Of a DNA stretch of 64,000 nt, positions 28,836 through 40,534 are shown piece after piece. The stretch comes from Halotalea alkalilenta DSM 17697 (lineage in GTDB: Bacteria; Pseudomonadota; Gammaproteobacteria; Pseudomonadales; Halomonadaceae): assembly GCF_000621205.1 (NCBI RefSeq), contig NZ_JHYY01000024.1, positions 1-64,000 of the forward strand, written 5' to 3'. The translations under genes and the position numbers were made by a program. Each line of letters begins with the position of its first letter. The first letter of the stretch is position 1. The notes under the pieces are model-generated. The model was not told the origin of the DNA. It ran no database searches and saw only the letters and a list, made by a program, of their open reading frames with translations.

Positions 28836-28864
28836 TTGACTCACCCTCTCAGGGTGAATATAAT
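28836..28864 (+). promoter_or_regulatory. Promoter of the S10 operon
   Basis: TTGACT (28836-28841), a 17-bp spacer and perfect TATAAT (28859-28864) form a strong sigma-70 promoter, about 105 bp before rpsJ. Its spacer is almost entirely a palindrome, listed separately. Confidence 0.88.
28841..28857. promoter_or_regulatory. Palindrome filling the S10 promoter spacer
   Basis: TCACCCTCTCAGGGTGA has perfect 7-bp arms about a CTC centre, between the -35 and -10 elements. A protein bound here would block RNA polymerase. No known operator consensus was recognised. Confidence 0.55.
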
Positions 28865-28968
28865 GCGCATCCTTTCAAGCGTGAGTGGGCGGCTCGCGCC
28901 GTCGCATTCACAGGCTGCCTAGCGCATCACCATGGCGCGCGGGTATTGCCCATTGGAGTCAAGGCAAA

Positions 28969-29280
28969 ATGCAGAACCAGAAAATTCGCATTCGGCTGAA
29001 GGCGTTCGACCATCGCCTGATCGATCAGTCCGCGCAGGAAATCGTGGATACCGCGAAGCGGACCGGTGCTCAGGTGCGTGGGCCGATCCCCCTGCCGACC
29101 AATCGGGAGCGTTACACCGTTCTGATCTCCCCGCACGTCAATAAAGACGCGCGCGATCAGTACGAGATTCGCACCCACAAGCGTGTGTTGGACATCGTCG
29201 AACCGACCGAGAAAACGGTCGATGCGCTGATGAAGCTTGATCTCGCCGCCGGCGTCGATGTGCAGATCAAGGTTGATTAA
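28969..29280 (+). CDS. rpsJ: 30S ribosomal protein S10
   Basis: This 103-aa protein, identical in length to E. coli S10, is also NusE, the partner of NusB and NusG in antitermination. It begins [19 protein letters not shown]. The start at 28969 is preceded by TTGGAG. It heads the S10 operon, and rplC lies 129 bp downstream. Confidence 0.97.
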   Translation: MQNQKIRIRLKAFDHRLIDQSAQEIVDTAKRTGAQVRGPIPLPTNRERYTVLISPHVNKDARDQYEIRTHKRVLDIVEPTEKTVDALMKLDLAAGVDVQIKVD

Positions 29281-29299
29281 TCACCCTCACTAGTCACTT

Positions 29300-29316
29300 G
29301 CGGCCGTGTTGGCCGC
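29300..29316 (+). other. Hairpin in the rpsJ-rplC gap
   Basis: GCGGCC and GGCCGC enclose GTGTT. It is not followed by a T tract, so it is probably an mRNA structure rather than a terminator. Confidence 0.4.
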
Positions 29317-29409
29317 CGCGTCGTGAGACGCCACACAATGTGCTAGTGGAATGCTCTGGAAAGGGCAGCCATAGCGGGTGATAGCCCCGTACACTAAAGG
29401 AGACTGAAC

Positions 29410-30048
29410 ATGACGATCGGTTTGGTCGGCAAGAAGAGCGGCATGACCCGTATCTTCACCGAAGATGGCACTTCCGTGCCCGTAACCGTCATCGAAGTTG
29501 AGCCCAACCGCGTCACCAGCGTCAAGACTCTCGAGTCTGACGGCTATCGCGCCGTCCAAGTGACTGCCGGTTCGCGCAAGGCCAAGCATCTGTCCAAGGC
29601 TGCTGCAGGTCAGTTCGCCAAGGCAGGTGTCGAAGCTGGTCGTACTCTGGCGGAGTTCCGTCTCGCTGAAAGCGAGGAAGATCCCCAGGTCGGCGGCGAA
29701 TTCACCGTATCCCTCTTTGAAGCTGGTCAGAAGATCGATGTGACCGGTACGTCCAAAGGTAAGGGCTTCCAGGGCGCGGTCAAGCGCTGGAACTTCCGTA
29801 CTCAGGACATGACTCACGGCAACTCCCTCTCGCACCGTGCACCTGGCTCCATTGGCCAGTGCCAGACCCCGGGTCGCGTCTTCAAGGGCAAGAAAATGGC
29901 AGGACACCTGGGCAGCGCCCGCGTGACCGTGCAAAGCCTTGAAGTGGTGCGTGTCGATGCTGAACGCAACCTGCTGCTGGTCAAAGGTGCTGTCCCCGGT
30001 GCAACCGGCAGCCAAGTGATCGTGCGCAGCGCTGTTAAAGCCCGCTGA
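29410..30048 (+). CDS. rplC: 50S ribosomal protein L3
   Basis: This 212-aa protein reaches the peptidyl transferase centre. It begins [20 protein letters not shown] and has the conserved loop [20 protein letters not shown]. Its normal target for glutamine methylation is the Gln in this loop. A GGAG ribosome-binding site lies upstream; rplD is 13 bp downstream. Confidence 0.97.
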   Translation: MTIGLVGKKSGMTRIFTEDGTSVPVTVIEVEPNRVTSVKTLESDGYRAVQVTAGSRKAKHLSKAAAGQFAKAGVEAGRTLAEFRLAESEEDPQVGGEFTVSLFEAGQKIDVTGTSKGKGFQGAVKRWNFRTQDMTHGNSLSHRAPGSIGQCQTPGRVFKGKKMAGHLGSARVTVQSLEVVRVDAERNLLLVKGAVPGATGSQVIVRSAVKAR

Positions 30049-30061
30049 GAGGTAAGTACCG

Positions 30062-30670
30062 ATGAATCTAAATCTCGTAGGTGCCAACGCTGAAGCCGTC
30101 GAACTTTCCGACGTGACTTTTGGCAAGGATTTCAACGAGCCTCTCGTGCACCAGGTCGTCACCGCCTATCTGGCAGGTGCTCGTCAGGGTTCCCGCGCGC
30201 AGAAGACTCGCTCCGATGTCAGCGGTGGTGGCAAGAAACCGTGGCGCCAGAAGGGTTCTGGTCGCGCACGTGCCGGCACCATCCGTTCTCCGCTGTGGCG
30301 CAGCGGCGGTGTGACCTTCGCGGCTCGTCCGCAGGATCATTCTCAGAAGGTCAACCGCAAGATGTATCGCGCCGCGATGCGTTCGATCCTTTCCGAGCTT
30401 CTCCGTCAGGAGCGCCTGGTCGCGATCAACGAGTTCGTCGTCGATTCTCCGAAGACCAAGCAGCTCGTCGCCAAGCTTCAGGAGTTGGGGTTGGAGAAGG
30501 TGCTCATCGTTACCGAAGAGGTCGATGAAAACCTTTACCTTGCCGCTCGCAACATCCCCAACGTTGCTGTCGTCGACGTTGCCGCGGTCGATCCGGTCAG
30601 CCTGGTCGCTTTCGACAAGGTGCTGGTGACCGTGCCCGCTCTGCGTAAGTTCGAGGAGAAGCTGGGATGA
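30062..30670 (+). CDS. rplD: 50S ribosomal protein L4
   Basis: This 202-aa exit-tunnel protein has the tunnel loop [20 protein letters not shown]. In enterobacteria L4 represses the S10 operon through its leader. The leader here is only about 100 nt and was not matched to that structure. Its stop overlaps the rplW start by 4 bp (ATGA). Confidence 0.97.
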   Translation: MNLNLVGANAEAVELSDVTFGKDFNEPLVHQVVTAYLAGARQGSRAQKTRSDVSGGGKKPWRQKGSGRARAGTIRSPLWRSGGVTFAARPQDHSQKVNRKMYRAAMRSILSELLRQERLVAINEFVVDSPKTKQLVAKLQELGLEKVLIVTEEVDENLYLAARNIPNVAVVDVAAVDPVSLVAFDKVLVTVPALRKFEEKLG

Positions 30671-30963
30671 ACCCGGAACGCGTATTCAAAGTGCTGCTCG
30701 GGCCGCATATGACCGAGAAGGCCGCCATCGCCGCCGAGAACAATCAGTATGTGTTCAAGGTCGCTTCGGACGCCACCAAGCCGGAAATCAAGAAAGCCGT
30801 CGAGGCTCTCTTCGGCAAGAAGGTCGCGGCCGTCCAGGTGCTCAACATCAAAGGCAAAGTCAAGCGCACCGCGCGTGGCGAAGGTCGTCGCAGCGGTTAC
30901 CGCAAAGCCTATGTGACCCTGGCCGCTGGTGAGACCCTCGAAGACTTCACTGGCAACGAGTGA
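30667..30963 (+). CDS. rplW: 50S ribosomal protein L23
   Basis: This 98-aa protein at the tunnel exit docks trigger factor and SRP. It begins [19 protein letters not shown], with [18 protein letters not shown] conserved. Translation is coupled to rplD by the ATGA overlap. Confidence 0.97.
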   Translation: MNPERVFKVLLGPHMTEKAAIAAENNQYVFKVASDATKPEIKKAVEALFGKKVAAVQVLNIKGKVKRTARGEGRRSGYRKAYVTLAAGETLEDFTGNE

Positions 30964-30979
30964 GGCAGGAGAACGGATC

Positions 30980-31807
30980 ATGGCAGTAGTTAAGACCAAA
31001 CCGACGTCCGCCGGCCGTCGCCACATGGTGAAGATCGTCAGCCCAGACCTCTACAAGGGTCGCCCGGTTGACGCTCTGGTCGAGCCGCAGAAGCGCAGCG
31101 GCGGTCGCAACAACAATGGCCGTATCACCACTCGTCACGTCGGTGGCGGCCAGCGTCAGCATTACCGCTTGGTTGATTTCAAGCGCAACAAGGATGGTAT
31201 CCCGGCGGTCGTCGAACGCCTGGAGTACGACCCGAACCGTAGCGCCCACATCGCGCTGCTCAAGTACTCGGATGGTGAGCGTCGCTACATCATCGCGCCG
31301 AAGAACGTTGCGGCCGGTGATCGCCTTGAATCAGGCGTCAATGCGGCGATCCGCGCGGGCAATACCCTGCCGCTGCGCAACATCCCGGTGGGTTCGACCA
31401 TCCACTGCATCGAGCTCAAGCCCGGCAAGGGTGCCCAGCTCGTCCGTAGCGCCGGTGCCAGTGCTCAGCTGGTCGCACGTGAAGGCAACTACGCCACCGT
31501 GCGCCTGCGCTCCGGCGAGATGCGCCGCATTCTTTCCGAATGCCGCGCCACCCTCGGCGAAGTGGGCAACTCGGAGCACAGCCTGCGCCAACTCGGCAAG
31601 GCCGGCGCCAAGCGCTGGAGAGGCGTGCGTCCGACAGTTCGCGGTGTCGCAATGAACCCGGTCGACCACCCGCACGGTGGTGGTGAAGGTCGTACCAGCG
31701 GAGGCCGTCACCCGGTTTCTCCGTGGGGTGTTCCGACCAAGGGTCATAAGACTCGTAAGAACAAGCGCACCGATAAACTGATCGTTCGTCGCCGCAAGGC
31801 CAAGTAA
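30980..31807 (+). CDS. rplB: 50S ribosomal protein L2
   Basis: This 275-aa core protein is needed for subunit association and peptidyl transfer. The motif [19 protein letters not shown] includes the conserved histidine (E. coli His229). The start at 30980 is 16 bp after rplW; the longer frame begins inside rplW and is rejected. Confidence 0.97.
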   Translation: MAVVKTKPTSAGRRHMVKIVSPDLYKGRPVDALVEPQKRSGGRNNNGRITTRHVGGGQRQHYRLVDFKRNKDGIPAVVERLEYDPNRSAHIALLKYSDGERRYIIAPKNVAAGDRLESGVNAAIRAGNTLPLRNIPVGSTIHCIELKPGKGAQLVRSAGASAQLVAREGNYATVRLRSGEMRRILSECRATLGEVGNSEHSLRQLGKAGAKRWRGVRPTVRGVAMNPVDHPHGGGEGRTSGGRHPVSPWGVPTKGHKTRKNKRTDKLIVRRRKAK

Positions 31808-31829
31808 CAGAATTTAAGGGGTAACGGCT

Positions 31830-32105
31830 GTGCCACGTTCACTTAAGAAAGGTCCCTTCATCGACCTTCATCTTTTGAAGAAGGTTGAGGCGGCTGTGGA
31901 AAAGAACGACCGCAAACCGATCAAGACCTGGTCGCGTCGTTCGATGATCCTGCCGAACATGGTAGGACTCACCATTGCCGTCCATAACGGTCGCCAGCAT
32001 GTTCCGGTCTACGTCTCCGAGGAGATGGTGGGACATAAGCTTGGCGAGTTCGCTGCCACCCGCACTTATCGCGGCCACGCGGCTGATAAGAAAGCCAAGC
32101 GGTGA
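31830..32105 (+). CDS. rpsS: 30S ribosomal protein S19
   Basis: This 91-aa 30S head protein contacts S13 and the A-site finger. It begins with GTG as [20 protein letters not shown] and contains [23 protein letters not shown]. It lies between rplB and rplV in the standard S10 operon order. Confidence 0.97.
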   Translation: MPRSLKKGPFIDLHLLKKVEAAVEKNDRKPIKTWSRRSMILPNMVGLTIAVHNGRQHVPVYVSEEMVGHKLGEFAATRTYRGHAADKKAKR

Positions 32106-32119
32106 GAGAGGACCGAGAA

Positions 32120-32455
32120 ATGGAAGAAGTAGCTGCAAAATTGCGCGGCGCTCGCCTGTCCGCTCAGAAGGCCCGTTTGGTCGCTGATCAGGTGCGCGGC
32201 AAGCCGGTGGCCGAAGCACTCGACATCCTGACCTTCTCGCCGAAGAAAGCGGCGGTGATCGTCCGGAAAGTGCTTCAGTCCGCCATCGCTAACGCGGAAG
32301 AAAACAACGGCATGGACATCGACGAGCTTCGCGTCTCGACCATCTATGTCGATGAGGGCACGACGCTCAAGCGCATTCAGCCGCGCGCCAAAGGCCGTGC
32401 GGATCGCATCATGAAGCGTTCCTGCCACATCACCGTCAAGGTAGCCGAGAAGTAG
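32120..32455 (+). CDS. rplV: 50S ribosomal protein L22
   Basis: This 111-aa protein lines the exit tunnel with a long beta hairpin; its tip, rich in arginine, is around [19 protein letters not shown]. The start at 32120 ([19 protein letters not shown]) fits the family length of 110; an open in-frame start at 32102 overlaps rpsS. Confidence 0.96.
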   Translation: MEEVAAKLRGARLSAQKARLVADQVRGKPVAEALDILTFSPKKAAVIVRKVLQSAIANAEENNGMDIDELRVSTIYVDEGTTLKRIQPRAKGRADRIMKRSCHITVKVAEK

Positions 32456-32466
32456 GAGTCGACCAG

Positions 32467-33168
32467 ATGGGTCAAAAAGTACATCCAATCGGTATTCGCC
32501 TCGGTATCGTCAAAGACCACACTTCGGTCTGGTACGCAGAGCGCGGTGCTTATGCCGACAAGCTGAACAACGACCTCGCCGTTCGTAGCTTCATCGAGGA
32601 TCGTCTGAAGAATGCATCCGTCAGCCGCGTGCTCATCGAGCGTCCGGCCAACAATGCACGCATCACCATTCACACTGCTCGTCCGGGCATCGTGATTGGC
32701 AAGAAAGGCGAAGACGTCGATCGCCTTCGCCGCGACCTGACTTCGATGATGGGCGTGCCGGTGCACGTCAACATCGAGGAAGTTCGCAAGCCGGAGCTCG
32801 ACGCCCGCCTGGTCGCGCAGAACATCGCTGGCCAGCTCGAGCGCCGCGTGATGTTTCGCCGTGCAATGAAGCGTGCGGTGCAAAACGCCATGCGCCTCGG
32901 CGCCAAGGGCATCAAGATTCAGCTCTCCGGTCGCCTCGGCGGTGCCGAGATCGCGCGCACCGAGTGGTATCGTGAAGGCCGTGTTCCGCTTCACACCCTG
33001 CGCGCGGACATCGACTACGCCACCTATGAAGCGCATACCACCTACGGCGTCATCGGCGTCAAGGTTTGGGTCTTCAAGGGAGAGATTCTCGGAGGCATCG
33101 AGGAAGTGCGGGCGAAAGCCAAGCAGCCTCAGCAGCCTGCGGCTCCCAAGAAGAAAGGCTCCAAGTAA
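32467..33168 (+). CDS. rpsC: 30S ribosomal protein S3
   Basis: This 233-aa protein at the mRNA entry has helicase activity with S4 and S5. It begins [20 protein letters not shown], and the KH domain motif is [16 protein letters not shown]. The C-terminal tail is Lys/Gln/Pro-rich, typical for the family. It lies 11 bp after rplV. Confidence 0.97.
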   Translation: MGQKVHPIGIRLGIVKDHTSVWYAERGAYADKLNNDLAVRSFIEDRLKNASVSRVLIERPANNARITIHTARPGIVIGKKGEDVDRLRRDLTSMMGVPVHVNIEEVRKPELDARLVAQNIAGQLERRVMFRRAMKRAVQNAMRLGAKGIKIQLSGRLGGAEIARTEWYREGRVPLHTLRADIDYATYEAHTTYGVIGVKVWVFKGEILGGIEEVRAKAKQPQQPAAPKKKGSK

Positions 33169-33180
33169 GGGGATTAGTCG

Positions 33181-33594
33181 ATGTTACAGCCCAAGCGTAC
33201 AAAATTTCGCAAGCAGCACAAGGGCCGCAACCGTGGCCTGGCGAATCGCGGTAGCAGCGTGAGCTTCGGCGAGTACGGCCTCAAGGCCATTGGCCGTGGT
33301 CGTCTCACCGCTCGTCAGATCGAAGCCGGTCGTCGTGCGATCACCCGTCACGTCAAGCGTGGCGGCAAGATCTGGATTCGCGTCTTCCCGGACAAGCCGA
33401 TCTCGGAAAAGCCCCTCGAAGTTCGTATGGGTAAAGGTAAGGGGTCGGTCGAATACTGGGTTGCGCAGATTCAGCCCGGTCGCGTTCTTTACGAGATCGA
33501 AGGCGTTTCGGAAGAGCTGGCGCGTGAGGCGTTCACTCTGGCTGCTCAGAAGATGCCCGTTGCCACTACCTTCGTGAAACGGACGGTGATGTGA
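33181..33594 (+). CDS. rplP: 50S ribosomal protein L16
   Basis: This 137-aa protein near the A-site tRNA elbow begins [19 protein letters not shown]. The conserved arginine region [18 protein letters not shown] is intact. Its stop shares one base with the rpmC start. Confidence 0.97.
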   Translation: MLQPKRTKFRKQHKGRNRGLANRGSSVSFGEYGLKAIGRGRLTARQIEAGRRAITRHVKRGGKIWIRVFPDKPISEKPLEVRMGKGKGSVEYWVAQIQPGRVLYEIEGVSEELAREAFTLAAQKMPVATTFVKRTVM

Positions 33595-33785
33595 TGAAAG
33601 CTCAGGAACTTCGTGAAAAGTCAGCCGAGGCGCTCAAAGAGCAGCTGTTCGAGCTGCTGCGCGAGCAATTCAATCTGCGTATGCAGAAGGCTACGGGGCA
33701 GCTTAACCAGACCCATCTGTTGAAGCAGACGCGTCGCGAGATCGCTCGCGTGAAGACTGTGATCAAACAGAAGGCAGGTGAATAA
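33594..33785 (+). CDS. rpmC: 50S ribosomal protein L29
   Basis: This 63-aa two-helix protein at the exit tunnel matches E. coli in length. It begins [19 protein letters not shown]. The ATG at 33594 overlaps the rplP TGA; a GTG three bases earlier is the alternative. Confidence 0.95.
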   Translation: MKAQELREKSAEALKEQLFELLREQFNLRMQKATGQLNQTHLLKQTRREIARVKTVIKQKAGE

Positions 33786-33786
33786 G

Positions 33787-34047
33787 ATGTCCCAGGAAAC
33801 GCAAGCACGTACGCTCACCGGCAAGGTCGTGAGCGATAAGATGGACAAGTCCATCGTCGTGATGATCGAGCGCTCTGAGCGCCACCCGATCTACGGCAAG
33901 TATGTCAAGCGCTCCACCAAGCTGCATGCCCACGACGAAACCAACCAGGCGAAGGTTGGCGATCTGGTCTCCATTCGTGAAGGCCGCCCGATCTCCAAGA
34001 TGAAGTCCTGGTCTCTGGTCGAAGTGATCGAACAGGCCAAGGGCTGA
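33787..34047 (+). CDS. rpsQ: 30S ribosomal protein S17
   Basis: This 86-aa OB-fold primary assembly protein has [19 protein letters not shown], the family signature. The start at 33787 gives [10 protein letters not shown]; an in-frame ATG at 33778 overlaps rpmC. It ends the S10 operon. Confidence 0.95.
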   Translation: MSQETQARTLTGKVVSDKMDKSIVVMIERSERHPIYGKYVKRSTKLHAHDETNQAKVGDLVSIREGRPISKMKSWSLVEVIEQAKG

Positions 34048-34092
34048 GCCCGCTGCCTACCAGTGCAGTCAGTTTAGGTTTGGAGAAAACCG

Positions 34093-34464
34093 ATGATTCA
34101 GACGCAAACAATGCTGGATGTCGCTGACAACAGCGGTGCGCGCCGGGTCCAGTGCATCAAGGTGCTTGGCGGCTCTCACCGTCGCTACGCGCGCATCGGC
34201 GACGTCATCAAGGTCACGGTCAAGGAAGCGATTCCGCGTGGCCGTGTAAAGAAAGGCCAAGTACTCAAGGCTGTGGTCGTGCGTACCGCGAGCGGCGTTC
34301 GCCGTCCGGACGGCTCGCTGATCCGTTTCGATGGAAATGCGGCGGTTCTGTTGAACAACACCAACGAACAGCCGATCGGGACCCGCATCTTTGGGCCGGT
34401 TACTCGTGAGCTTCGTACTGAAAAGTTCATGAAGATCATTTCCTTGGCGCCCGAAGTGCTGTAA
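34093..34464 (+). CDS. rplN: 50S ribosomal protein L14
   Basis: This 123-aa protein, identical in length to E. coli, forms an intersubunit bridge and binds the silencing factor RsfS. It begins [19 protein letters not shown]. It is the first gene of the spc group, 45 bp after rpsQ, with no clear new promoter. Confidence 0.97.
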   Translation: MIQTQTMLDVADNSGARRVQCIKVLGGSHRRYARIGDVIKVTVKEAIPRGRVKKGQVLKAVVVRTASGVRRPDGSLIRFDGNAAVLLNNTNEQPIGTRIFGPVTRELRTEKFMKIISLAPEVL

Positions 34465-34479
34465 GGAGCGGAGCGGAAA

Positions 34480-34797
34480 ATGCGCAAGATCAAACGTGAC
34501 GACGAGGTAATCGTCATCGCCGGCAAGGACAAGGGCAAGCGCGGTACCGTCAAGCGTGTGCTGAAAGACGGTAAGTTCGTCATCGCAGGTGTGAACATGA
34601 TTAAACGTCACACCAAGCCCAACCCGATGCTCGGTCAGCAGGGGGGTATCGTCGAGCGTGAGGCTCCGATTCACGAGTCCAACGTCGCGATCTTCAACCA
34701 GGAAACCGGCAAGGCGGATCGTGTCGGCTTTCAGCTGAAGGACGACGGTACCAAGGTCCGTATCTTCAAGTCGACTCAAAAGCAGATCGACGCCTAA
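34480..34797 (+). CDS. rplX: 50S ribosomal protein L24
   Basis: This 105-aa assembly initiator has an N-terminal KOW motif ([20 protein letters not shown]). [12 protein letters not shown] is conserved. It lies 15 bp after rplN. Confidence 0.96.
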   Translation: MRKIKRDDEVIVIAGKDKGKRGTVKRVLKDGKFVIAGVNMIKRHTKPNPMLGQQGGIVEREAPIHESNVAIFNQETGKADRVGFQLKDDGTKVRIFKSTQKQIDA

Positions 34798-34815
34798 CGC
34801 GAGTCGGGTGGGATA

Positions 34816-35355
34816 ATGGCGAATTTGAAACAGCAGTACAAAGACGAGGTGGTAGCCCAGCTCAAGGAGCATTTCGGCTACGCCAACGTGATGCAGGTGC
34901 CGAAAATCACCAAGATCACCCTGAACATGGGTGTTGGTGAGGCGACCAGCGATAAAAAGCTGATCGAGCACGCTGCAGCGGACTTGGAGAAGCTCTCCGG
35001 CCAGAAGCCGATCGTGACCAAGGCGCGTAAATCCGTCGCCGGTTTCAAGGTCCGTGAAGGCTGGCCGATCGGCGTCAAGGTGACGCTGCGCAAGGAGCGG
35101 ATGTGGGATTTTCTTGACCGCCTGGTCAATATTGCGATCCCGCGCGTCCGTGACTTCCGTGGTCTCAACCCGAAGTCGTTCGACGGTCGTGGCAACTACT
35201 CCATGGGCGTTCGTGAGCAGATCATCTTTCCGGAGATCGAATATGATAAGATCGACCGGATCCGTGGTCTGGACATCACGATTACCACCACTGCCAACAG
35301 CGACGAAGAAGGTCGTGCGCTCCTTAGCGCGCTGAACTTCCCGTTCAAGAAATAA
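34816..35355 (+). CDS. rplE: 50S ribosomal protein L5
   Basis: This 179-aa protein binds 5S rRNA in the central protuberance. Conserved segments are [15 protein letters not shown] and [18 protein letters not shown]. Length equals that of E. coli. Confidence 0.97.
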   Translation: MANLKQQYKDEVVAQLKEHFGYANVMQVPKITKITLNMGVGEATSDKKLIEHAAADLEKLSGQKPIVTKARKSVAGFKVREGWPIGVKVTLRKERMWDFLDRLVNIAIPRVRDFRGLNPKSFDGRGNYSMGVREQIIFPEIEYDKIDRIRGLDITITTTANSDEEGRALLSALNFPFKK

Positions 35356-35366
35356 AGGCTGGAATA

Positions 35367-35672
35367 ATGGCGAAGAAAAGTATGGTTGAGCGTGAGCTCA
35401 AGCGCACGCAGCTGGTCAAGAAGTACGCAGCTCGCCGCGCGGAGCTCAAAGCAATCATCCAGAGTGTCTCCTCGTCGGACGAGGAGAAATTCGATGCTCA
35501 GCTCAAGCTGCAGAGCCTTCCGCGTGACTCGAGCCCGGTCCGTCGGCGTAACCGCTGCCGTATCACCGGTCGTCCGCACGGCTACTACAACAAGTTCGGC
35601 CTTGGCCGTAACAAGCTGCGTGAAGCCGCAATGCGCGGCGACGTTCCCGGCTTGACCAAGTCCAGCTGGTAA
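35367..35672 (+). CDS. rpsN: 30S ribosomal protein S14
   Basis: This 101-aa protein is the long, zinc-free type: it begins [20 protein letters not shown] and lacks paired CxxC motifs. [20 protein letters not shown] is conserved. Zinc-independent S14 is normal in gammaproteobacteria. Confidence 0.96.
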   Translation: MAKKSMVERELKRTQLVKKYAARRAELKAIIQSVSSSDEEKFDAQLKLQSLPRDSSPVRRRNRCRITGRPHGYYNKFGLGRNKLREAAMRGDVPGLTKSSW

Positions 35673-35693
35673 CGCACGCGAGGAGCGCTAGCA

Positions 35694-36086
35694 ATGAGCA
35701 TGCAAGACACTCTGGCGGATATGTTGACTCGTATCCGCAACGCGCAGCAGGCCACCAAGGTGACGGTCGATATTCCGTCCTCCAAGGTCAAGGTCGAAGT
35801 GGCGCGTGTACTGAAGGAAGAGGGATACATCGCCGACTTCGCTGTCGTCGGTGAGACTCAGCCGCAGCTGAAGGTCACCCTCAAGTATTTCGAAGGCAAG
35901 CCGGTCATCGAGCACCTGCAGCGCGTCTCCAAGCCTTCCCTGCGCATCTATAAGGGCAAGGATGAATTGCCCAAGGTCGCAGACGGTCTCGGCGTCGCCA
36001 TCGTTTCCACCTCCAAGGGCGTGATGACCGACCGTGCCGCGCGTCAGGCCGGCGTCGGCGGTGAAGTCATCTGCACCGTATTCTAG
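35694..36086 (+). CDS. rpsH: 30S ribosomal protein S8
   Basis: This 130-aa central-domain assembly protein begins [18 protein letters not shown] and has VISTSKG-like [20 protein letters not shown]. In enterobacteria S8 represses the spc operon at rplE. Confidence 0.97.
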   Translation: MSMQDTLADMLTRIRNAQQATKVTVDIPSSKVKVEVARVLKEEGYIADFAVVGETQPQLKVTLKYFEGKPVIEHLQRVSKPSLRIYKGKDELPKVADGLGVAIVSTSKGVMTDRAARQAGVGGEVICTVF

Positions 36087-36095
36087 GAGTGAGAA

Positions 36096-36626
36096 ATGTC
36101 TAGGATTGCCAAATATCCGGTAAAGCTGCCCAGCGGCGTCGAAGTGAAGATCAACGATAAGACCCTGACCGTGAAAGGCGGTCAGGGCCAGCTCGAACTG
36201 ACCGTTCACGCCGATGTCGTCGTCAGCCAGGAAGAAGGTCAGCTGACCTTCGCACCCAGCGCTAAAGCCAAGAGCTGGGCCATGGCGGGCACTACTCGGG
36301 CACTGGTCAACAACATGGTCGTCGGAGTGAGCGAAGGTTTCTCGCGCACCCTCGAGATCAACGGCGTCGGCTATCGTGCCGCTGCCAGTGGCCAGACCAT
36401 CAACCTTTCGCTCGGCTTCTCTCACCCGGTTGAGTACACGCTGCCCAAAGGTGTCAGCGCGGAGACCCCGCGTAACACCACGATCGTGCTGAAAAGCGCG
36501 GACAAGCAGCAGCTCGGCCAGGTCGCGGCAGAAATTCGCGCTTTCCGTCCGCCGGAGCCCTATAAGGGCAAGGGCGTTCGTTACAGCGACGAACAGGTTC
36601 GCCGTAAAGAAGCCAAGAAGAAGTAA
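36096..36626 (+). CDS. rplF: 50S ribosomal protein L6
   Basis: This 176-aa factor-binding-site protein near the sarcin-ricin loop starts [17 protein letters not shown]. The C-terminal motif is [15 protein letters not shown]. It is 9 bp from both neighbours. Confidence 0.97.
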   Translation: MSRIAKYPVKLPSGVEVKINDKTLTVKGGQGQLELTVHADVVVSQEEGQLTFAPSAKAKSWAMAGTTRALVNNMVVGVSEGFSRTLEINGVGYRAAASGQTINLSLGFSHPVEYTLPKGVSAETPRNTTIVLKSADKQQLGQVAAEIRAFRPPEPYKGKGVRYSDEQVRRKEAKKK

Positions 36627-36635
36627 GGCAGGGTT

Positions 36636-36986
36636 ATGAACGCGAAGAAAGAATCTCGTCTCCGTCGTGCCCGCCGTGCGCGCGCGAAGATCCGCGAGCT
36701 GGGCGTTGTGCGGCTGTGCGTCAACCGCACTCCGCGCCACATCTACGCGCAGATCATCTCCGCCGATGGCGGCCATGTGTTGGTCAGCGCCTCTACGCTC
36801 GACAAGGCGCTGCGCGAAGCGGCCACTGGCAACGCCGAAGCGGCTGCCAAGGTCGGATCGCTGCTCGCTGAGCGTGCCAAGGACGCGGGTATCACTGAAG
36901 TGGCCTTCGACCGCTCTGGCTTCAAATACCACGGTCGCGTCAAGGCTCTGGCCGATGCCGCGCGTGAAGGCGGCCTGCAATTCTAA
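36636..36986 (+). CDS. rplR: 50S ribosomal protein L18
   Basis: This 116-aa 5S rRNA-binding protein begins [39 protein letters not shown] is the conserved C-terminal segment. Standard spc position. Confidence 0.97.
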   Translation: MNAKKESRLRRARRARAKIRELGVVRLCVNRTPRHIYAQIISADGGHVLVSASTLDKALREAATGNAEAAAKVGSLLAERAKDAGITEVAFDRSGFKYHGRVKALADAAREGGLQF

Positions 36987-36997
36987 AGGGTTTCACG

Positions 36998-37501
36998 ATG
37001 GCGAATAACGAACAGAAAGGCAGCGGTGATCTGCAAGAGAAGTTGGTGCAGATCAACCGCGTCGCCAAGGTGGTCAAGGGTGGCCGTATCTTCGGCTTCA
37101 CCGCGCTGACCGTCGTTGGCGATGGCAAAGGGCGTGTCGGCTTCGGCCGCGGCAAGGCGCGTGAAGTGCCGGTCGCGATCCAGAAGGCGATGGACCAGGC
37201 TCATCGCAGCATGGTCAAAGTCGAATTGAAGGGCCACACCCTGCAGTATCCGGTGCGTGCCCGTCACGGCGCGTCGAAGATCTTCATGCAGCCCGCTTCC
37301 GAGGGTACCGGCATCATTGCCGGCGGCGCCATGCGCTCCGTCCTCGAGCTGGCCGGCGTCCATGACGTGCTCGCCAAGTGCTACGGTTCGACCAATCCGG
37401 TCAACGTGGTGCGTGCGACCGTCAAGGGGCTCGCTTCGATGCGTTCGCCCGAGGACGTCGCTGCCAAGCGTGGCCTCTCCGTCGCTGCAATCACGGGGTA
37501 A
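36998..37501 (+). CDS. rpsE: 30S ribosomal protein S5
   Basis: This 167-aa protein is involved in mRNA unwinding and accuracy. The N-terminal loop [19 protein letters not shown] carries the residues mutated in spectinomycin resistance, here in wild-type form. [19 protein letters not shown] is conserved. Confidence 0.97.
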   Translation: MANNEQKGSGDLQEKLVQINRVAKVVKGGRIFGFTALTVVGDGKGRVGFGRGKAREVPVAIQKAMDQAHRSMVKVELKGHTLQYPVRARHGASKIFMQPASEGTGIIAGGAMRSVLELAGVHDVLAKCYGSTNPVNVVRATVKGLASMRSPEDVAAKRGLSVAAITG

Positions 37502-37506
37502 GCACC

Positions 37507-37689
37507 ATGTCAGGCAAGCTTAAAGTTACTCAGGTCCGCAGTGTGATCGGCACTGGCAAGAAGCATCAGGCCACGGTTCGTGGTCTGGGTCTTCGCCGTA
37601 TCGGCCACACCGTTGAACTGGAAGACACTCCGGCCGTTCGCGGCATGATCAACAAGGTTAACTACCTTGTCCGAGTCGAAGGGGAGTAA
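37507..37689 (+). CDS. rpmD: 50S ribosomal protein L30
   Basis: This 60-aa protein starts [19 protein letters not shown], 5 bp after rpsE. The family length is 59 in E. coli. The longer open frame begins inside rpsE and is not used. Confidence 0.95.
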   Translation: MSGKLKVTQVRSVIGTGKKHQATVRGLGLRRIGHTVELEDTPAVRGMINKVNYLVRVEGE

Positions 37690-37692
37690 TCC

Positions 37693-38126
37693 ATGAAGCT
37701 CAACACTTTGCGTCCGGCACCGGGCGCCAAGCATGCCGAAAAACGCCTTGGGCGCGGTATCGGCTCCGGGCTCGGCAAGACTGGCGGTCGCGGCCATAAA
37801 GGGCAGAAATCTCGCTCCGGCGGGACTGTGAAGCCCGGTTTCGAGGGTGGCCAGATGCCGCTCCAGCGTCGTCTGCCGAAGTTCGGCTTCACCTCGGCCA
37901 AGTCGCTGGTCTCTGAAGAGGTTCGCCTCTCCGAGCTGGCCAAGGTCGATGGCGAGGTCGTCGATCTCACGACGCTGAAACAAGCCAACGTGATCAAGGA
38001 CTCGACCCGCTTCGCCAAGATCGTTCTCTCTGGCGAGCTGGACCGTGCCGTTACCGTGCGTGGCGTCAAAGTCACCAAGGGTGCTCGCGCGGCGATCGAA
38101 AACGCTGGTGGTAAGGTAGAGGACTA

Positions 38127-38127
<1 letters not shown>
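37693..38127 (+). CDS. rplO: 50S ribosomal protein L15
   Basis: This 144-aa protein has the glycine-rich rRNA-binding N-terminus [18 protein letters not shown]. It starts 3 bp after rpmD, and its stop overlaps the secY start by one base. Confidence 0.97.
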
Positions 38128-39461
<1,334 letters not shown>

Positions 39462-39490
39462 TGTCTCCGCTAGACATTTTGGAGTGAACG

Positions 39491-39604
39491 ATGAAAGTTC
39501 GAGCTTCCGTTAAAAAGATCTGCCGTAACTGCAAGATCATTCGCCGTCGCGGTGCTGTGCGGGTTATCTGCACCGAACCGCGGCACAAGCAGCGCCAGGG
39601 TTGA
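39491..39604 (+). CDS. rpmJ: 50S ribosomal protein L36
   Basis: This 37-aa protein begins [20 protein letters not shown]. It has the zinc-binding pattern CxxC, a third Cys and a His (CTEPRHKQ), so it is the zinc-dependent form. A GGAG ribosome-binding site precedes the ATG. It lies 29 bp after secY and is the last gene before the alpha promoter. Confidence 0.95.
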   Translation: MKVRASVKKICRNCKIIRRRGAVRVICTEPRHKQRQG

Positions 39605-39646
39605 TCCTAGATCTTTACCCTGACACCGCTTTTGACCTCGGCGCGA

Positions 39647-39684
39647 GCATGCCTCTTGCTCCAGTAGTGAGCAAGAGGTATGCT
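39647..39684 (+). promoter_or_regulatory. Alpha-operon promoter inside a long inverted repeat
   Basis: GCATGCCTCTTGCTC (39647-39661) and GAGCAAGAGGTATGC (39669-39683) pair over 15 bp with one G-T. The same DNA holds TTGCTC (39656-39661), a 17-bp spacer and TATGCT (39679-39684), a plausible sigma-70 promoter for rpsM. A TTTTT run lies 8 bp beyond the stem (39692-39696), so the hairpin may also terminate the secY-rpmJ transcript. Confidence 0.55.
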
Positions 39685-39744
39685 ATTGCGCCTTTTTGTA
39701 GATGACTAACCGAGCAAAGCCGCTCAAATCTTCGGAGTAAGCTG

Positions 39745-40101
39745 ATGGCCCGTATTGCAGGCGTCAATATCCCGGACAACAAGCATGCGGCGATCTCGCT
39801 GACCTACATCTACGGCGTTGGCCGTACTCGCTCCAAAGCGATCTGTGCTGCTGTTGGCATCGAAGCCAGCACCAAGATCGGGGATCTCTCCCCCGAGCAG
39901 CTGGACGTTTTGCGTGCAGAAGTCGGCAAGTACGTCGTAGAAGGTGACCTTCGCCGTGAGATCACGCTGAATATCAAGCGTCTCATGGATCTGGGTTGCT
40001 ACCGTGGTCTGCGCCATCGTCGTGGTCTTCCGTTGCGCGGTCAGCGCACCAAGACCAACGCGCGTACCCGTAAGGGGCCGCGTAAACCGATTCGCAAATA
40101 A
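39745..40101 (+). CDS. rpsM: 30S ribosomal protein S13
   Basis: This 118-aa protein of the head bridges to the 50S subunit. It begins [19 protein letters not shown]. The C-terminus [15 protein letters not shown] contacts the P-site tRNA. First gene of the alpha operon. Confidence 0.97.
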   Translation: MARIAGVNIPDNKHAAISLTYIYGVGRTRSKAICAAVGIEASTKIGDLSPEQLDVLRAEVGKYVVEGDLRREITLNIKRLMDLGCYRGLRHRRGLPLRGQRTKTNARTRKGPRKPIRK

Positions 40102-40135
40102 CGCGTGATGCGTTAACACCAGGATACTTCCAAAC

Positions 40136-40522
40136 ATGGCTAACCCGCGCAGTAACCGTAAAAAGGTTAAAAAGCAGGTAGTGGATGCGATCGCTCATAT
40201 CCACGCCTCTTTTAACAACACGATCGTGACGATCACAGACCGCCAGGGCAACGCGCTCGCATGGGCGACTGCCGGTGGTTCGGGTTTTCGTGGTTCTCGC
40301 AAGAGCACCCCGTTCGCGGCTCAAGTAGCAAGCGAACGTGCAGCGACCGCTGCAGCCGAGTATGGAGTGAAGAACGTAGACGTGCTGGTCAAGGGTCCCG
40401 GACCCGGCCGTGAATCCGCCGTGCGTGCGCTCAACGCCGCAGGCTTCCGCGTACAGAGCATCACCGACGCGACGCCCGTTCCTCACAACGGCTGCCGTCC
40501 GCCGAAAAAACGCCGCGTATAA
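40136..40522 (+). CDS. rpsK: 30S ribosomal protein S11
   Basis: This 128-aa platform protein has [19 protein letters not shown] and ends [12 protein letters not shown], both highly conserved. It lies 34 bp after rpsM. Confidence 0.97.
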   Translation: MANPRSNRKKVKKQVVDAIAHIHASFNNTIVTITDRQGNALAWATAGGSGFRGSRKSTPFAAQVASERAATAAAEYGVKNVDVLVKGPGPGRESAVRALNAAGFRVQSITDATPVPHNGCRPPKKRRV

Positions 40523-40534
40523 GGAGACAGATTC

